Part shown: piece by piece, positions 33,654 to 43,428 of the stretch
Layout: each line of letters starts with the position of its first letter
How positions within the stretch are numbered: position 1 is the stretch's first letter
Origin: Rhizobium sp. R711
Lineage (GTDB): Bacteria > Pseudomonadota > Alphaproteobacteria > Rhizobiales > Rhizobiaceae
DNA length: 64,000 bases
Direction: 5' to 3'
NCBI RefSeq assembly: GCF_002211365.1
Contig: NZ_LOKZ01000015.1
Location: 1-64,000, forward strand
Notes under the pieces: model-generated
The model's input: only the letters and a program-made list of their open reading frames with translations
Database searches by the model: none
What the model was told of the DNA's origin: nothing
Program-made: the position numbers and the translations under genes

Positions 33654-34394
33654 ATGCACGCTGATATCGTCGACCTACGCCAGTTCTATCATTCCGACCT
33701 CGGACGTATCGCCGAGCAGTCGATCGCCATGGCGCTTTCCTCGCTATGGGTCCGGCTGCCGCAGGAGCGTCTCGTTGGTCTCGGCTACGTCGTGCCCTTC
33801 CTGGATCGCTTCCAGTCCGACACCGAGAGGACATTTGCCTTCATGCCGGCAGGGCAGGGCGCCGTGAACTGGCCGGTAGGAGCGTTGTCCTCGACAGCCC
33901 TGATCTTCGATGAGGAATTGCCGCTGCCCGATTCCTCGATCGACCGGGTGCTGATGGTCCATTCCCTCGAGTTTGCGGAGAGCCCGCGGGAAACTCTGAA
34001 GGAACTGTGGCGGGTGTTGGCGCCAGGCGGGCGCCTGGTCATCGTCGTTCCGAACCGCCGCGGCGTCTGGGCGCGCATGGAGCACACGCCGTTCGGCTCC
34101 GGGCGACCCTATTCGCGGGGCCAGCTGACCAATCTCCTGCGCGAGACCAATTTCACGCCGGGCGCGACGGCCGAGGCATTGTTTTTTCCGCCCTCGAAAC
34201 TGCGCACCATGATGCGCTTGCGCAGCCTCTTCGATCGCGTGGGACGCACCTTATGGCCGGCTTTCTCAGGTGTGATCGTTGTCGAGGCGCAGAAGCGGCT
34301 CTATCAGGGCCTGCCGGTTGCCGCCCGCGCCTCGCGGCGCGTCTTCGTGCCGGTTCTGGCGCCACACGGCGTTCCAACGACGCGCAGCCGCTAG
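33654..34394 (+). CDS. SAM-dependent methyltransferase-like protein
   Basis: A protein of 246 residues with a class I methyltransferase-like fold: DRVLMVHSLEFAESPRETL, LWRVLAPGGRLVIVVPNRRG and an RGQLTNLLRETNF block. The glycine-rich SAM loop is not typical (GYVVPFLDRFQ) and may be altered, so activity is uncertain. An upstream TTG (33618) would add 12 residues. Divergent from gloB; the C-terminus is basic. Confidence 0.78.
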   Translation: MHADIVDLRQFYHSDLGRIAEQSIAMALSSLWVRLPQERLVGLGYVVPFLDRFQSDTERTFAFMPAGQGAVNWPVGALSSTALIFDEELPLPDSSIDRVLMVHSLEFAESPRETLKELWRVLAPGGRLVIVVPNRRGVWARMEHTPFGSGRPYSRGQLTNLLRETNFTPGATAEALFFPPSKLRTMMRLRSLFDRVGRTLWPAFSGVIVVEAQKRLYQGLPVAARASRRVFVPVLAPHGVPTTRSR

Positions 34395-34395
34395 G

Positions 34396-34411
34396 GTCAG
34401 GACCTAGGTCC
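34396..34411 (+). terminator. Palindrome after the methyltransferase gene
   Basis: CAGGACCTAGGTCCTG is a perfect 16-bp palindrome two bases after the stop codon. As a hairpin it gives a 6-bp stem with loop CTAG. No T-run. Confidence 0.4.
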
Positions 34412-34500
34412 TGCGGTACTCGACAAGGCCGCCTTTCCGTTCTATTGCCACATGGCAGTTTTCAGCCGAATTTCTCCCGGTATTTTCCAAGGTCGATCTC

Positions 34501-35610
34501 ATGAGCGAAGAGAAGAGCAAGCCCGTTCCGCGTCCCGGTATCCTGGATATTGCCGCGTATGTGCCGGGCAAGGAACACGCGCCGGGTGTCGCACGCGTCT
34601 ACAAGCTCTCCTCCAATGAAACGCCGCTCGGCGCGAGCCCGAAGGCGATCGAAGCTTTCCGCAATGCCGCCGGCAGTCTCGAGCGCTATCCGGACGGCCA
34701 GGCAACGGAATTGCGTGAGGCGATCGCAGCCGTGCATGGGCTGAACCCTGTCAACATCATGTGCGGCAACGGCTCGGACGAGTTGCTGGGCCTGCTCTGC
34801 CATGTCTATCTCGGGCCGGGCGACGAAGGCATCATCACCGAGCACGGCTTCCTCGTCTACAAGATCCAGATCATGGGTGCCGGGGCGACTCCGGTTGTCG
34901 TCAAGGAGAAGGATCAGACGGTCGACGTCGATGCCATTCTGGGCGCCGTCACGCCGAAGACCAAGATCGTCTTCATTGCCAACCCCGGCAATCCGACCGG
35001 CACCTATGTTTCGGTCAGTGAAATCCGCCGCCTGCAGGCAGCTCTGCCGAAGCACGTCGTTCTGGTGCTCGATGCCGCTTACGCGGAATATGTTCGTCGC
35101 AACGACTACGAAGCCGGCATCGAGATCGTCTCGTCGAACGCGAATGTCGTCATGACACGCACCTTCTCCAAGGTCTATGGTCTGGCCGCGCTTCGCGTCG
35201 GCTGGATGTACGCCCCGGCCGATATTATCGATGCGGTCAACCGCGTCCGCGGCCCGTTCAACATGAACGCGGCAGCGATTGCCGCCGGTGCTGCGGCCAT
35301 TCGCGACCAGGCGTTTACGCAGGAGGCAGCTTCCTTCAACCAGATGTGGATCGAGAAGATGACGGGCGCGCTCGAAGCTATCGGTCTCAAGGTGACGCCA
35401 TCGGTCGCAAACTTCGTGCTTATCCACTTCCCCGATGTCGACGGCAAGCGCGCGCCTGAAGCCGATGAGTTCCTGACCAGCCGTGGTTACATCCTGCGTG
35501 CAGTGAAGGGCTACGGATTCCCGAATGCGCTGCGTATGAGCATCGGTCCCGAAGAGGCGAACCGCGGCGTCATAGAGGCGCTCGGAGAGTTTATGGGACG
35601 CAAGTCATGA
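34501..35610 (+). CDS. hisC: Histidinol-phosphate aminotransferase
   Basis: A PLP aminotransferase of 369 residues: [69 protein letters not shown] and [17 protein letters not shown] (Schiff-base lysine). HisC-like enzymes beside tyrC often also serve phenylpyruvate or hydroxyphenylpyruvate, so it may act in both histidine and tyrosine/phenylalanine synthesis. The ATG has AAGG at 8 bases; the stop overlaps the tyrC start by 4 bases. Confidence 0.93.
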   Translation: MSEEKSKPVPRPGILDIAAYVPGKEHAPGVARVYKLSSNETPLGASPKAIEAFRNAAGSLERYPDGQATELREAIAAVHGLNPVNIMCGNGSDELLGLLCHVYLGPGDEGIITEHGFLVYKIQIMGAGATPVVVKEKDQTVDVDAILGAVTPKTKIVFIANPGNPTGTYVSVSEIRRLQAALPKHVVLVLDAAYAEYVRRNDYEAGIEIVSSNANVVMTRTFSKVYGLAALRVGWMYAPADIIDAVNRVRGPFNMNAAAIAAGAAAIRDQAFTQEAASFNQMWIEKMTGALEAIGLKVTPSVANFVLIHFPDVDGKRAPEADEFLTSRGYILRAVKGYGFPNALRMSIGPEEANRGVIEALGEFMGRKS

Positions 35611-36536
35611 CCGTGCAGTTCGATCGCATTGCGCTGATCGGGATCGGCCTGATCGGCTCCTCCATTGCACATGACATCAGACGGCTTGGCCTCGCAAAGG
35701 AAGTCGTTATTGCGACGCGCAGCGCAGACACCCTAAAGAGGGCCGAGGAACTGCAACTCGGCGACCGCTACACGACGTCGTCGGCCGAGGCGGTGAAGGA
35801 TGCGGATCTCGTCATCGTGTCGGTGCCAGTCGGGGCGTCGGAGAGCGTGGCGAAGGAAATCGCGGGCAGCCTGAAGCCCGGCGCGATCGTCACCGACGTC
35901 GGTTCGACCAAGGCCTCTGTTATCGCGCAGATGCAGCCGCATATGCCGCCGCATGTCCATTTCATTCCCGGCCACCCGCTGGCGGGTACGGAGAAGTCAG
36001 GTCCGGATGCCGGCTTTCCCGGGCTTTTCGAAGGACGCTGGTGCATCTTCACACCGGTCGCTGGCACTGATGCAACTGCCTTGAAAACGCTGCGGCAGTT
36101 CTGGGAAGCGTTCGGCTCGAAGGTCGACGAGATGGATGCGGAGCATCACGACAAGGTGCTCGCCATCGTCTCGCACTTGCCGCACATTATCGCCTACAAC
36201 ATCGTCGGCACGGCCGATGATCTCGAGGCGGTCACCGAATCGGAAGTCATCAAGTATTCCGCATCGGGCTTCCGCGACTTCACGCGTCTGGCCGCCTCCG
36301 ATCCGACCATGTGGCGCGACGTCTGCCTGCACAACAAGGATGCGATCCTCGAAATGCTGGCGCGTTTCTCCGAGGATCTCGCCTATCTGCAGCGGGCCAT
36401 TCGCTGGGGCGAGGGCGACAAGATCTTTGATCTTTTCACCCGCACCCGTTCCATCCGCCGCTCTATCATCCAGGCGGGTCAGGATGTCGATGCGCCCGAT
36501 TTCGGTCGCCCGCATCCGCTCGAGAAGAATACCTGA
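35607..36536 (+). CDS. tyrC: Prephenate/arogenate (cyclohexadienyl) dehydrogenase
   Basis: A protein of 309 residues, oxidatively decarboxylating prephenate or arogenate to tyrosine precursors. Rossmann loop [34 protein letters not shown] (active-site His), [20 protein letters not shown] and [20 protein letters not shown] are present. No chorismate mutase or ACT domain. Coupled to hisC, its 3' end meets the convergent DUF2125 gene. Confidence 0.93.
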   Translation: MTVQFDRIALIGIGLIGSSIAHDIRRLGLAKEVVIATRSADTLKRAEELQLGDRYTTSSAEAVKDADLVIVSVPVGASESVAKEIAGSLKPGAIVTDVGSTKASVIAQMQPHMPPHVHFIPGHPLAGTEKSGPDAGFPGLFEGRWCIFTPVAGTDATALKTLRQFWEAFGSKVDEMDAEHHDKVLAIVSHLPHIIAYNIVGTADDLEAVTESEVIKYSASGFRDFTRLAASDPTMWRDVCLHNKDAILEMLARFSEDLAYLQRAIRWGEGDKIFDLFTRTRSIRRSIIQAGQDVDAPDFGRPHPLEKNT

Positions 36537-36538
36537 TT

Positions 36539-37537
36539 TCAGATCGGCGGAATCGATCCCAATGGAATGAAGCCGCCGACTGTGGCATTGCCACGCGCCA
36601 CCACGAGATCGACGGAAACCTTGTCGCCGCCGCCGGCCAGCGCCTTCAAGAGCTTGGCGGCGGTATCGACCGTCTTGGCGATCTCAGGGAAAGTTTGTTT
36701 GACGCTGTCGCGCCAGGGGCCAAGCTGTTCGATCTCCAGCTTGAATTTGCCCGACAGGTAGCCCTCCTCATCGAAGGAGAAGGGGCCGCTCAGAGTCATG
36801 ACCTTGCCGTCACCGATGTCGGCCACGACCTTGCGCAGTTCGCCACTGGCGCCGTAGAGCCCCTTCTGGTCGCCACCGTCGATCATGCCGGCTTTGCCGG
36901 CGAGCGTCACGTCAGCACTCGCCGAGAGCTTGGGGAAGGCGGGCCAGTCCTTGATCGCCGTATTGGAATCCGTCACGGAGATTGCGCCGTCGAGGTCGCC
37001 ATTGTTCTGGCGGAGGTGGATTTCCGTATGGGCGGCGTCGAAATTGATCGTCTGGCCTGTCTGCGCGGAGACGGCGGTGCCCTTCAGCCCGTCGATGACG
37101 GTCGAGGAGCGGTCGATGCCCTTCAACTTGGTGATCAGGCTGGATTGCAGGCTTGCCCATTCGGCATTCAGCGTCAGACCATGAGCGCTGCGGATCTCGG
37201 CAGGGGAGTCGAGTTCCCAGACGATGTGGCCGGGAGCGTAGACCTGCGCGGCGGAGCGCAGCTCACCGAAGCTTGCCGATACGCCGTTGACGGTGTCGTC
37301 GACATCGACCTTCGAGCAGAACAGCCCGATCCGGAACGGATAGCCGCGGAAGTCGATATCTGTGCACTCGCCGCTGACGCCAGCGGTATTGCCGGGTGCG
37401 ATTGCCCTCAAGACAGTGTTTTTCAACTCGGACGCGGCATAGAACCAGGCACCGGTATAAAGTGCGATCACCAAGGCGATACCGCCGCCGAGCATCCAGA
37501 ATTTCCTGCCGCTGCGGGATGGGCTTGACGCTGCCAT
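36539..37537 (-). CDS. DUF2125 protein
   Basis: A protein of 332 residues with one N-terminal membrane helix (KFWMLGGGIALVIALYTGAW) and a beta-rich periplasmic body (ECTDIDFRGYPFRIGLFCSK, IVWELDSPAEIRSAHGLTLN). The CTDIDFRGYPFR signature fits the alphaproteobacterial DUF2125 family, distantly AsmA-like. Start at 37537 has GGAG upstream. Role unknown, probably envelope related. Confidence 0.85.
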   Translation of the reverse strand: MAASSPSRSGRKFWMLGGGIALVIALYTGAWFYAASELKNTVLRAIAPGNTAGVSGECTDIDFRGYPFRIGLFCSKVDVDDTVNGVSASFGELRSAAQVYAPGHIVWELDSPAEIRSAHGLTLNAEWASLQSSLITKLKGIDRSSTVIDGLKGTAVSAQTGQTINFDAAHTEIHLRQNNGDLDGAISVTDSNTAIKDWPAFPKLSASADVTLAGKAGMIDGGDQKGLYGASGELRKVVADIGDGKVMTLSGPFSFDEEGYLSGKFKLEIEQLGPWRDSVKQTFPEIAKTVDTAAKLLKALAGGGDKVSVDLVVARGNATVGGFIPLGSIPPI

Positions 37538-37588
37538 GATGTTCTCCAATGGTGACTCGCGAGTGGGAATGTCGGTCTGGCGTGCGAT

Positions 37589-38122
37589 ATGGACGAATTT
37601 TGGGTATTTGGCTACGGATCACTGATGTGGAATCCGGGCTTCGAGTTTTTGGAGCGTTCTCAGGCTCTTGTCCGTGGCTACAGGCGTTCGCTTTGCGTGC
37701 ATTCCTGGGTGCATCGCGGCACCGAGCAGAATCCGGGCCTGGTGCTAGGCCTCGATCGTGGCGGCTCCTGCCGGGGCATGGCATTCCGAATCGCGCCGGA
37801 TGAGTGGGACGAGACGATCGACTATCTCAGGGAGCGCGAGCTGGTAACCAATGTCTATCTCGAGCGCTGCCTGCCGCTGCAACTGGCCGATGGCAGAACA
37901 AGCAAGGCGATCGCCTATGTCGTTGATCGCAAGCACACGCAATATGCCGGTGGGCTCGACGCGATTGCGGCGGCACAGGTCGTCCACGGTGCCAAGGGCA
38001 AATCAGGATCGAACGACGCCTATGTCTTCAATACGCTGGCGCACCTGCAGGCGATGGGCATTCGCGACCACTGGCTGGAGCAGGTCGTCGGCGAAGTGGC
38101 GCGGCTGAGAAACGGGGGCTGA
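37589..38122 (+). CDS. ChaC-like gamma-glutamylcyclotransferase
   Basis: A protein of 177 residues. FWVFGYGSLMWNPGFEF is the substrate-binding YGSL motif of ChaC; LVRGYRRSLCVHSWVHRGTE, LDRGGSCRGMAFRI and YLERCLPLQL follow. It degrades glutathione to 5-oxoproline and Cys-Gly. The promoter region is only ~50 bases, shared with the divergent DUF2125 gene. Confidence 0.9.
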   Translation: MDEFWVFGYGSLMWNPGFEFLERSQALVRGYRRSLCVHSWVHRGTEQNPGLVLGLDRGGSCRGMAFRIAPDEWDETIDYLRERELVTNVYLERCLPLQLADGRTSKAIAYVVDRKHTQYAGGLDAIAAAQVVHGAKGKSGSNDAYVFNTLAHLQAMGIRDHWLEQVVGEVARLRNGG

Positions 38123-38126
38123 GAGC

Positions 38127-38924
38127 TCAGGCCGTCGCCGCCTTCGCCTTCTGCAGTTGCGCGAGCCGTTGGACGGCGGTCGGCGGAAGCGGCAGGTTCG
38201 GATTGCGCTTGACGGTGTCGAGCAGCAGTTCGTCGCTCGCCGTCTCGGTCACGTCGATCAGATGCGCAAAGAAGGCATCGGGATCCATGCCGGGCTGGAT
38301 CGGCGGCAGTATCCGCACCTTGAAATGGCCGGGATAGCGCATCGTACGACGTCGCGGCCAGAAGAGGCCAGGATGCATGGCGACCGGCACGACCGGCAGC
38401 TGCAGATCGCGGTACATACGGGCAATACCGTATTTGTAGACCGGCTCGGCGCCCGGCGGGCGGCGGGTTCCCTCGGGATAGATGATCAGCTGGCGGCCGG
38501 TTGCCAGTTCTTCCTTCGTGCGCCTCAACGCCTCGACCATCACCTTGCCGCGCGCACCGCGGTTAATCGGTATCATCCGCTGCTTCTTGGCATACCAGCC
38601 GAAGAGCGGGATCCACATCAGCTCACGCTTCAGGATGTAGACCGGATCCTTCAGCCACGGCAGCAGGGCATAGGTGTCCCAAAAGGACTGATGCTTCGGC
38701 GCCAGGATATAGCCGCCGTCCGGCAGGTTCTCCATGCCCTCGATCTCGAAGGTCGTGCCGACGATCTTCTCCATCAGCCAGTGGCTCGACAGCGCCCAAT
38801 TCTTCGGTATCTGGTAGGCGACCTTGCGTGGCACCACGAAGTAATAGGGGGAGAGCACGATCATGCGAACGATGAGGTTGGCGTAGAAGATCGTGTTGAA
38901 GAGAACGGAACGCAGGGCGATCAT
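38127..38924 (-). CDS. plsC: 1-acyl-sn-glycerol-3-phosphate acyltransferase
   Basis: A membrane-associated acyltransferase of 265 residues making phosphatidic acid. The PlsC motifs are APKHQSFWDTYALL (HxxxxD variant: H-Q-S-F-W-D), INRGARGKVM, IIYPEGTRRPPG and VPVAMHPGLFW. One hydrophobic N-terminal segment. The ATG at 38924 is chosen; the frame starts 9 codons earlier without better support. Confidence 0.9.
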   Translation of the reverse strand: MIALRSVLFNTIFYANLIVRMIVLSPYYFVVPRKVAYQIPKNWALSSHWLMEKIVGTTFEIEGMENLPDGGYILAPKHQSFWDTYALLPWLKDPVYILKRELMWIPLFGWYAKKQRMIPINRGARGKVMVEALRRTKEELATGRQLIIYPEGTRRPPGAEPVYKYGIARMYRDLQLPVVPVAMHPGLFWPRRRTMRYPGHFKVRILPPIQPGMDPDAFFAHLIDVTETASDELLLDTVKRNPNLPLPPTAVQRLAQLQKAKAATA

Positions 38925-39008
38925 AAACTTTCCCGAGACAAATGTCCGCAAAAGGCGGTTTCGCCCTCCTACACGATATTGACCATCAGAAAAAGGTTTC
39001 CTTCGGCT

Positions 39009-39719
39009 TCAGCCCGAGACGCCGGCCGAACGCAGCCCCGGATGACGGCCGAGACCAGTCAAATTGCGGGCGCCGGCAAAGAGCACTTTCACATATTCGG
39101 CGAGCATGACACGCATGGCGTTTGGATCGGTAAACCAGTTGCTGGTCTTCAGATCCGTGTTCACGACAGGATAGGGAATGAACTGCGTTTCGGAATCGAC
39201 ATAGGCGAGTTCCGCCAGGCTGCGCGGCATATGGTAATTGTTGGTGACAACGAGGACGCTCTTGTAGCCGCGCTGGTGAATCCAGTTGGATGCTTCCTGG
39301 GCATTGCCGATCGTGTCGAGCGCATCGTAGCCGACATCGACGCAGCACGAGAATAGCTCCGGCGAGGCCTGGGTCATCCTGCGGATCTGCTTCGGCGTGG
39401 TTGTCGGGTGCACGCCCGAAATCAGCAGGCGCTTGCCGGCGCCCTTCTGCAGCAACTCGACAGCTTGGTCGATACGCTGGTACCCGCCCGTCAGAACAAC
39501 GATCGCATCGGCGCGCGGATCGAGCGGCGCCTTCAGGGTCGTCACGGAATCGGCAAAGCGAAGGAAGCCGCCGAAGATCAGAGCGGCGGCAAGCACAAAG
39601 ACAACGCCGCCCCAGCGCAGCATGCGCCGTACAGGACCGCGGCGCGCAGGTCCTCCTTCGGAGCGGGCAAGCTCCGTTTCCGGGCGAATCGGGGTGCGCG
39701 ACATGTTGCCCATGCTCAT
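39009..39719 (-). CDS. YdcF-family (DUF218) membrane protein
   Basis: A protein of 236 residues with one membrane helix (GGVVFVLAAALIFGGFLRF) and a DUF218 domain: DAIVVLTGGYQRIDQAVELL, LISGVHPTTT, SNWIHQRGYKSVLVVTNNYH and MPRSLAELAYVD. Relatives include SanA/ElyC, linked to envelope precursor metabolism. Three in-frame ATGs (39719, 39713, 39704) are possible; none has a strong ribosome site. Same strand as ftsX, downstream. Confidence 0.83.
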   Translation of the reverse strand: MSMGNMSRTPIRPETELARSEGGPARRGPVRRMLRWGGVVFVLAAALIFGGFLRFADSVTTLKAPLDPRADAIVVLTGGYQRIDQAVELLQKGAGKRLLISGVHPTTTPKQIRRMTQASPELFSCCVDVGYDALDTIGNAQEASNWIHQRGYKSVLVVTNNYHMPRSLAELAYVDSETQFIPYPVVNTDLKTSNWFTDPNAMRVMLAEYVKVLFAGARNLTGLGRHPGLRSAGVSG

Positions 39720-39787
39720 GAATCGGAAAATATATGCAGATTGCGGCGGCGAACAGACGCTTTCATGGCAAAAAAGGCATGTAAAGC

Positions 39788-40798
39788 TCAATTCACGAGC
39801 CCGTCGGCCCGTGTTGGATCGGAACGCAGCGTATCGATCTCGTAAATGGTCCGCATGACCGTCAACCGGGCGGTGAAGGTGGTGAGCAGGGCGATGACAA
39901 TCATGGTGGCAAAGATGCCGGCATAGCCAAGCGCACCGACCGAAAACGTGCCGAAGAGAGCCGTTGCCTGGTCAGTCTGCGGGGTAGCCAGCGTGCGGCT
40001 TTGCAGGAAGCCAGCGGTCAGGAAGAAGAGTGCGGCAAGAGCGCTCCCGACCGCCGATCCTTTCAAGCTGATCTTCAGAAAATGCTTCTGGAATTCGGTT
40101 GCGACGAAGGAGCTTTCCGCGCCAACGAAATGAAGTACCTCGACGATATGGCGGTTGCCGGAAAGGGCGCCGCGTGTTGCGAAGACGACGGTCAGAACCA
40201 TCGCCGAAAAGACGAGCAGCAGGATGCCGGTGCCGATCATTACGGTGGTATGGGCCATCGAAACCAGTCGATCGACCCATGTGCGGTGGTCGTCGAGCGA
40301 GGCTTGCGGGATGCTCTCCTTCAGCAGCGAGCGCATCGCCTCGAAATCGGGCGGGTTGTTCTCGTCGATGGTGACGATCACGAGCCGCGGAACGGGTAGC
40401 TCCTTGATGTCGAGCCCCGTGCCGAGCCAAGGTTCGAGGAGGCGGGCCGTTGCCGCCTCGTCGACGATCTGGCCGGTTTTCGTGCCGACGAAGGTGAGCG
40501 CGAGATCCTTCGCCTGTGCTAGAGCCTTGTCCATGTCCAGCCCGTCATCGGGCTTGATCTGGATGGTGATCTCGCGGGAGATCTGGCTTTCCCAGCTGGC
40601 CGCCGTCGAGCGTACCATGCTGACGCTGCCGAGCGTCAGGCAGGCGAGGAAAGCCATGATGGCAATGACCACCATCAGCGCATTTCCTTGAATGTTGGCG
40701 GAAGGCAGGATCGGCGCCGTCGGGCGCACCTTCATCTCCGGCCGCTTCTGGCTTTTCGACGTGGCCTCTGCCGGCGGTTTGGGCGCAGCTTTAGTCAT
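39788..40798 (-). CDS. ftsX: Cell-division protein FtsX
   Basis: A protein of 336 residues: an N-terminal cytoplasmic tail (KAAPKPPAEATSKSQKRPEM), four membrane helices and a large extracellular loop after helix 1 (SREITIQIKPDDGLDMDKAL, IVDEAATARLLEPWLG). It pairs with FtsE and relays to peptidoglycan hydrolases at the septum. The ATG overlaps the end of ftsE by 8 bases. Confidence 0.92.
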   Translation of the reverse strand: MTKAAPKPPAEATSKSQKRPEMKVRPTAPILPSANIQGNALMVVIAIMAFLACLTLGSVSMVRSTAASWESQISREITIQIKPDDGLDMDKALAQAKDLALTFVGTKTGQIVDEAATARLLEPWLGTGLDIKELPVPRLVIVTIDENNPPDFEAMRSLLKESIPQASLDDHRTWVDRLVSMAHTTVMIGTGILLLVFSAMVLTVVFATRGALSGNRHIVEVLHFVGAESSFVATEFQKHFLKISLKGSAVGSALAALFFLTAGFLQSRTLATPQTDQATALFGTFSVGALGYAGIFATMIVIALLTTFTARLTVMRTIYEIDTLRSDPTRADGLVN

Positions 40799-41477
40799 GG
40801 ATATCAAGATGCCCTTCCGAGAGGATCATACGGCGGGCTTCCACCTGGTCCATCAGCGCCAGATCGTGGGTGGCGATCACAACCGCCGTGCCGAGACGAT
40901 TGAGTTCGAGGAAGAGATTGAGCAGGCGGCGGGCCATCGGGGGGTCGACGTTCGCGGTCGGCTCGTCGGCGAGAAGGATCTCGGGACGGTCGATCAGCGC
41001 ACGCGCGATTGCGGCGCGCTGCTTTTCGCCGCCAGAAAGAACCGGCGGCAGGACATTGACGCGTTCGCCAAGGCCCACCCACTTCAGGAGCTCGAGCACG
41101 TCGGTCCTGTAGGAGCTTTCGTCCTTGCCGCGAACGCGCAGCGGCAGCGCCACGTTCTCGTATGTGGTCAGATGGTCCAGCAGCCGGAATTCCTGGAAGA
41201 TGATGCCGACGCGGCGACGCAGCAGCGGCAGTTCGGGGCGCGGAATATCGGAAATCTCGCGGCCAAACATGCGGATCAGTCCGCGGGTCGGTTGCAGCGA
41301 GAGGAACAAGAGTCGCAATAGCGTGGTCTTGCCGGCCCCGGAAGGGCCAGTCAGGAACTGAAACGATTTCTTCGGAATGTCGAATGTCAGGTCCCGGAGG
41401 ATTTCCGGGCCCATGCCATAGCGCAAACCGACATTTTCGAAGTGGATCAACGGTAGATCAGTCTTTTGTTTGTTCAC
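40791..41477 (-). CDS. ftsE: Cell-division ATP-binding protein FtsE
   Basis: An ABC ATPase of 228 residues: Walker A GPSGAGKTTLLRLL, Q-loop FQEFRLLDHLTTYENVALPL, signature LSGGEKQRAAIARALI, Walker B EILLADEPTANVDP. The coupling with ftsX identifies it. Divergent from the 41654 gene. Confidence 0.95.
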   Translation of the reverse strand: MNKQKTDLPLIHFENVGLRYGMGPEILRDLTFDIPKKSFQFLTGPSGAGKTTLLRLLFLSLQPTRGLIRMFGREISDIPRPELPLLRRRVGIIFQEFRLLDHLTTYENVALPLRVRGKDESSYRTDVLELLKWVGLGERVNVLPPVLSGGEKQRAAIARALIDRPEILLADEPTANVDPPMARRLLNLFLELNRLGTAVVIATHDLALMDQVEARRMILSEGHLDIHD

Positions 41478-41653
41478 CGCACGACTTGTTAACCAACACC
41501 GTTAACAACCAGTAAATTTTACCGGAAAGACGCCGCTTTGATGGCGATCTTTGCGAAGCATTAACCATTGAAATTTACGACTGAGCAGGATTCGTTTCAA
41601 TGCCGGATTTCTGTTCGGCCAGAAACCATGTGGACACCGGAAAGGCAGTCATC

Positions 41654-42319
41654 ATGACCTCCTCCTCGTTCAGACGCCAGGCGCCCGGCCGCGCTTATGA
41701 TTTTCTGCCGCCAGAGCCGACCAAGCGCGAGGCCCGCCGAACTCGACCGGCCGATGTGGCCGATGCCGAATTCGTGGTGATCGCGAACAGTCGCGCCCAG
41801 ACCTTCAATGCACGGAGCTTCAACGATAATCGCCGTCGATCCTCGGCGCCTTCGGTGATCCAGCCTACATTCCCGCGCGCCTTGATGGAAACATTCATTC
41901 GAGCGGGCGAATCCTGGTTGCAGCAGGCACCGGCAAAGACCTTCGCCGCGCTCGTGCTCGCACTGTCGGTGCTCGTGTTCGGTCTCTTCGGTGGCTTCTC
42001 CGGCCTCTCCCAAAGCGAAGCTGCATCGACGGACTCGCCGCTGCACTTCTCGCACGTCACGATGACGCCTCGTGACGCGAACGGGATGCGGGTACTGTTG
42101 ATCAACGGCATCATCGACAATCAGAGCGGTACCACCCAGGTCGTGCGCCCGATCCGCGCGGACCTTCTTGCCGGCGAGCAACTGACCGCGAGCATCGTGA
42201 TCAATCCGCCTACGGATGTCATTTACGGCGGCCAAAGCCGCGGATTTTCGACAAGAGTGCAATACGCGGGTGGAAAAATGCCGGAAGTCCGGCTCTCCTT
42301 CATGCCTGAAAGGCTCTAA
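41654..42319 (+). CDS. Single-pass membrane protein of unknown function (DUF3426-like tail)
   Basis: A protein of 221 residues. A basic, disordered N-terminal cytoplasmic part (~1-75), one membrane helix (TFAALVLALSVLVFGLFGGF, ~96-115) and a beta-rich exterior domain (HFSHVTMTPRDANGMRVLLI, IIDNQSGTTQVVRPIRADLL, GGQSRGFSTRVQYAGGK). This matches proteins with a DUF3426/FxLYD-type end found next to ftsEX in alphaproteobacteria; the zinc ribbon seen in many is absent. Start at the ATG with AAAGG upstream. Confidence 0.7.
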   Translation: MTSSSFRRQAPGRAYDFLPPEPTKREARRTRPADVADAEFVVIANSRAQTFNARSFNDNRRRSSAPSVIQPTFPRALMETFIRAGESWLQQAPAKTFAALVLALSVLVFGLFGGFSGLSQSEAASTDSPLHFSHVTMTPRDANGMRVLLINGIIDNQSGTTQVVRPIRADLLAGEQLTASIVINPPTDVIYGGQSRGFSTRVQYAGGKMPEVRLSFMPERL

Positions 42320-42384
42320 AGGGGTGTTTCGCTCCGACGTTTGTGGTAACGGCTTGTGCTTCTATTCATGGAGCAAGCCTTCTT

Positions 42385-42927
42385 ATGCCCGTCGTGCGCG
42401 GAAAAAACATCGAACCACTCTTCACCGCCGAGCAGATCGCCGAACGCAACCATGCCATGGCGAAGCAGATCGCAGCGGGACCGACGAAGGACCTGCTGGT
42501 CATTGCCGTGCTGAAGGGCTCGTTCATCTTTGCAGCCGATCTTATTCGCGCGCTGCATGACAGCGGCCTAGCGCCCGAAGTCGAGTTCATCACGCTGTCG
42601 AGCTATGGCACCGGCACGGTCTCGCAGGGCGTTCGGATCGTCAAGGATATCGACAGCGACGTGAAGGATCGCGACGTTCTCCTCATCGACGACATTCTGG
42701 AATCCGGCCGCACGCTGCTGTTCGCTAAGGAACTGCTCTACGAGCGCGGCGCCCGCAACGTCACCATTGCCGTGCTCCTCGACAAGAGCGTCAAGCGCAA
42801 GGAAAAACTGGAAGCCGATTATGTCGGCTTTGAATGCCCTGACTATTTCGTCGTCGGCTACGGCATGGATGTCGCCTACGCGTTCCGCGAACTCCCATTT
42901 GTGGGCGTGGTCACCGGCGACGCCTGA
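42385..42927 (+). CDS. hpt: Hypoxanthine phosphoribosyltransferase
   Basis: A protein of 180 residues salvaging hypoxanthine/guanine with PRPP. Blocks: LVIAVLKGSFIFAADLIRAL, LSSYGTGTVSQGVRIV, DVLLIDDILESGRTL (PRPP-binding loop) and FECPDYFVVGYGMD. The ATG at 42385 gives the family start. The following ~120 bases before cpdR contain an imperfect palindrome. Confidence 0.93.
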   Translation: MPVVRGKNIEPLFTAEQIAERNHAMAKQIAAGPTKDLLVIAVLKGSFIFAADLIRALHDSGLAPEVEFITLSSYGTGTVSQGVRIVKDIDSDVKDRDVLLIDDILESGRTLLFAKELLYERGARNVTIAVLLDKSVKRKEKLEADYVGFECPDYFVVGYGMDVAYAFRELPFVGVVTGDA

Positions 42928-42941
42928 CTGTGCCAGGATAA

Positions 42942-42964
42942 GACGGGTTGTTAACCATCCCGTC
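42942..42964. promoter_or_regulatory. Imperfect palindrome between hpt and cpdR
   Basis: GACGGG (42942-42947) and CCCGTC (42959-42964) flank a central GTTAAC-containing segment (TTGTTAACCAT). It could be the hpt terminator or a regulatory site for cpdR; TTAACC resembles a CtrA half-site but no second half-site is spaced correctly. Confidence 0.35.
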
Positions 42965-43045
42965 CATCCCTTCCCGCCGTTTACCGATCGCAAAGGAAAG
43001 TCGTGTGATTTCCGTTGCGGGGCATGAAACGGAGTGATGCACACC

Positions 43046-43405
43046 ATGGCAAAAATTCTGATTACGGAAGACGAGGATTCCCTGCGCTCTTTCGTAGCCC
43101 GCGCTTTGCGTCTTGACGGTCATGAGACCGAAGAAGCCGCCGACGGTGCGGAAGGACTGGAAAAACTCAGGGACGGCGTCTACGACCTGCTGCTCTCGGA
43201 TATCCGCATGCCCGTGATGGACGGTATTGAGCTGGCGCATCAGGCAAAATCCGCCTTCCCGGCGCTGAAGATCCTGCTGATGACCGGCTATGCGGAACAG
43301 CGTGAGCGCGCTGACGACCTGGCGGAAAAGATCGTCGATGTCGTCTCGAAGCCCTTTGCCTTGCCTGACATCCGCAAGGCCGTTGCGCGTGCTTTGGCCG
43401 CCTGA
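43046..43405 (+). CDS. cpdR: CpdR-type single-domain response regulator
   Basis: A stand-alone receiver domain of 119 residues: KILITEDEDSLRSFVARALR (acidic pocket), LLLSDIRMPVMDGIELA (phospho-acceptor Asp), LLMTGYA (Thr switch), VSKPFALPDIRKAV (Lys). No output domain. It resembles rhizobial CpdR proteins, which direct ClpXP proteolysis of cell-cycle factors under the CckA phosphorelay. GTG (43034) and ATG (43037) earlier in frame are alternatives; their GGAG is too close. Confidence 0.87.
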   Translation: MAKILITEDEDSLRSFVARALRLDGHETEEAADGAEGLEKLRDGVYDLLLSDIRMPVMDGIELAHQAKSAFPALKILLMTGYAEQRERADDLAEKIVDVVSKPFALPDIRKAVARALAA

Positions 43406-43428
43406 GGCTAACGGCACTCCTCGACCAT

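Noticed and set aside
41488..41506. GTTAAC...GTTAAC pair between ftsE and the 41654 gene
   Set aside because: The two TTAA boxes are 9 bases apart; the CtrA consensus needs 7, and no second feature supports it.
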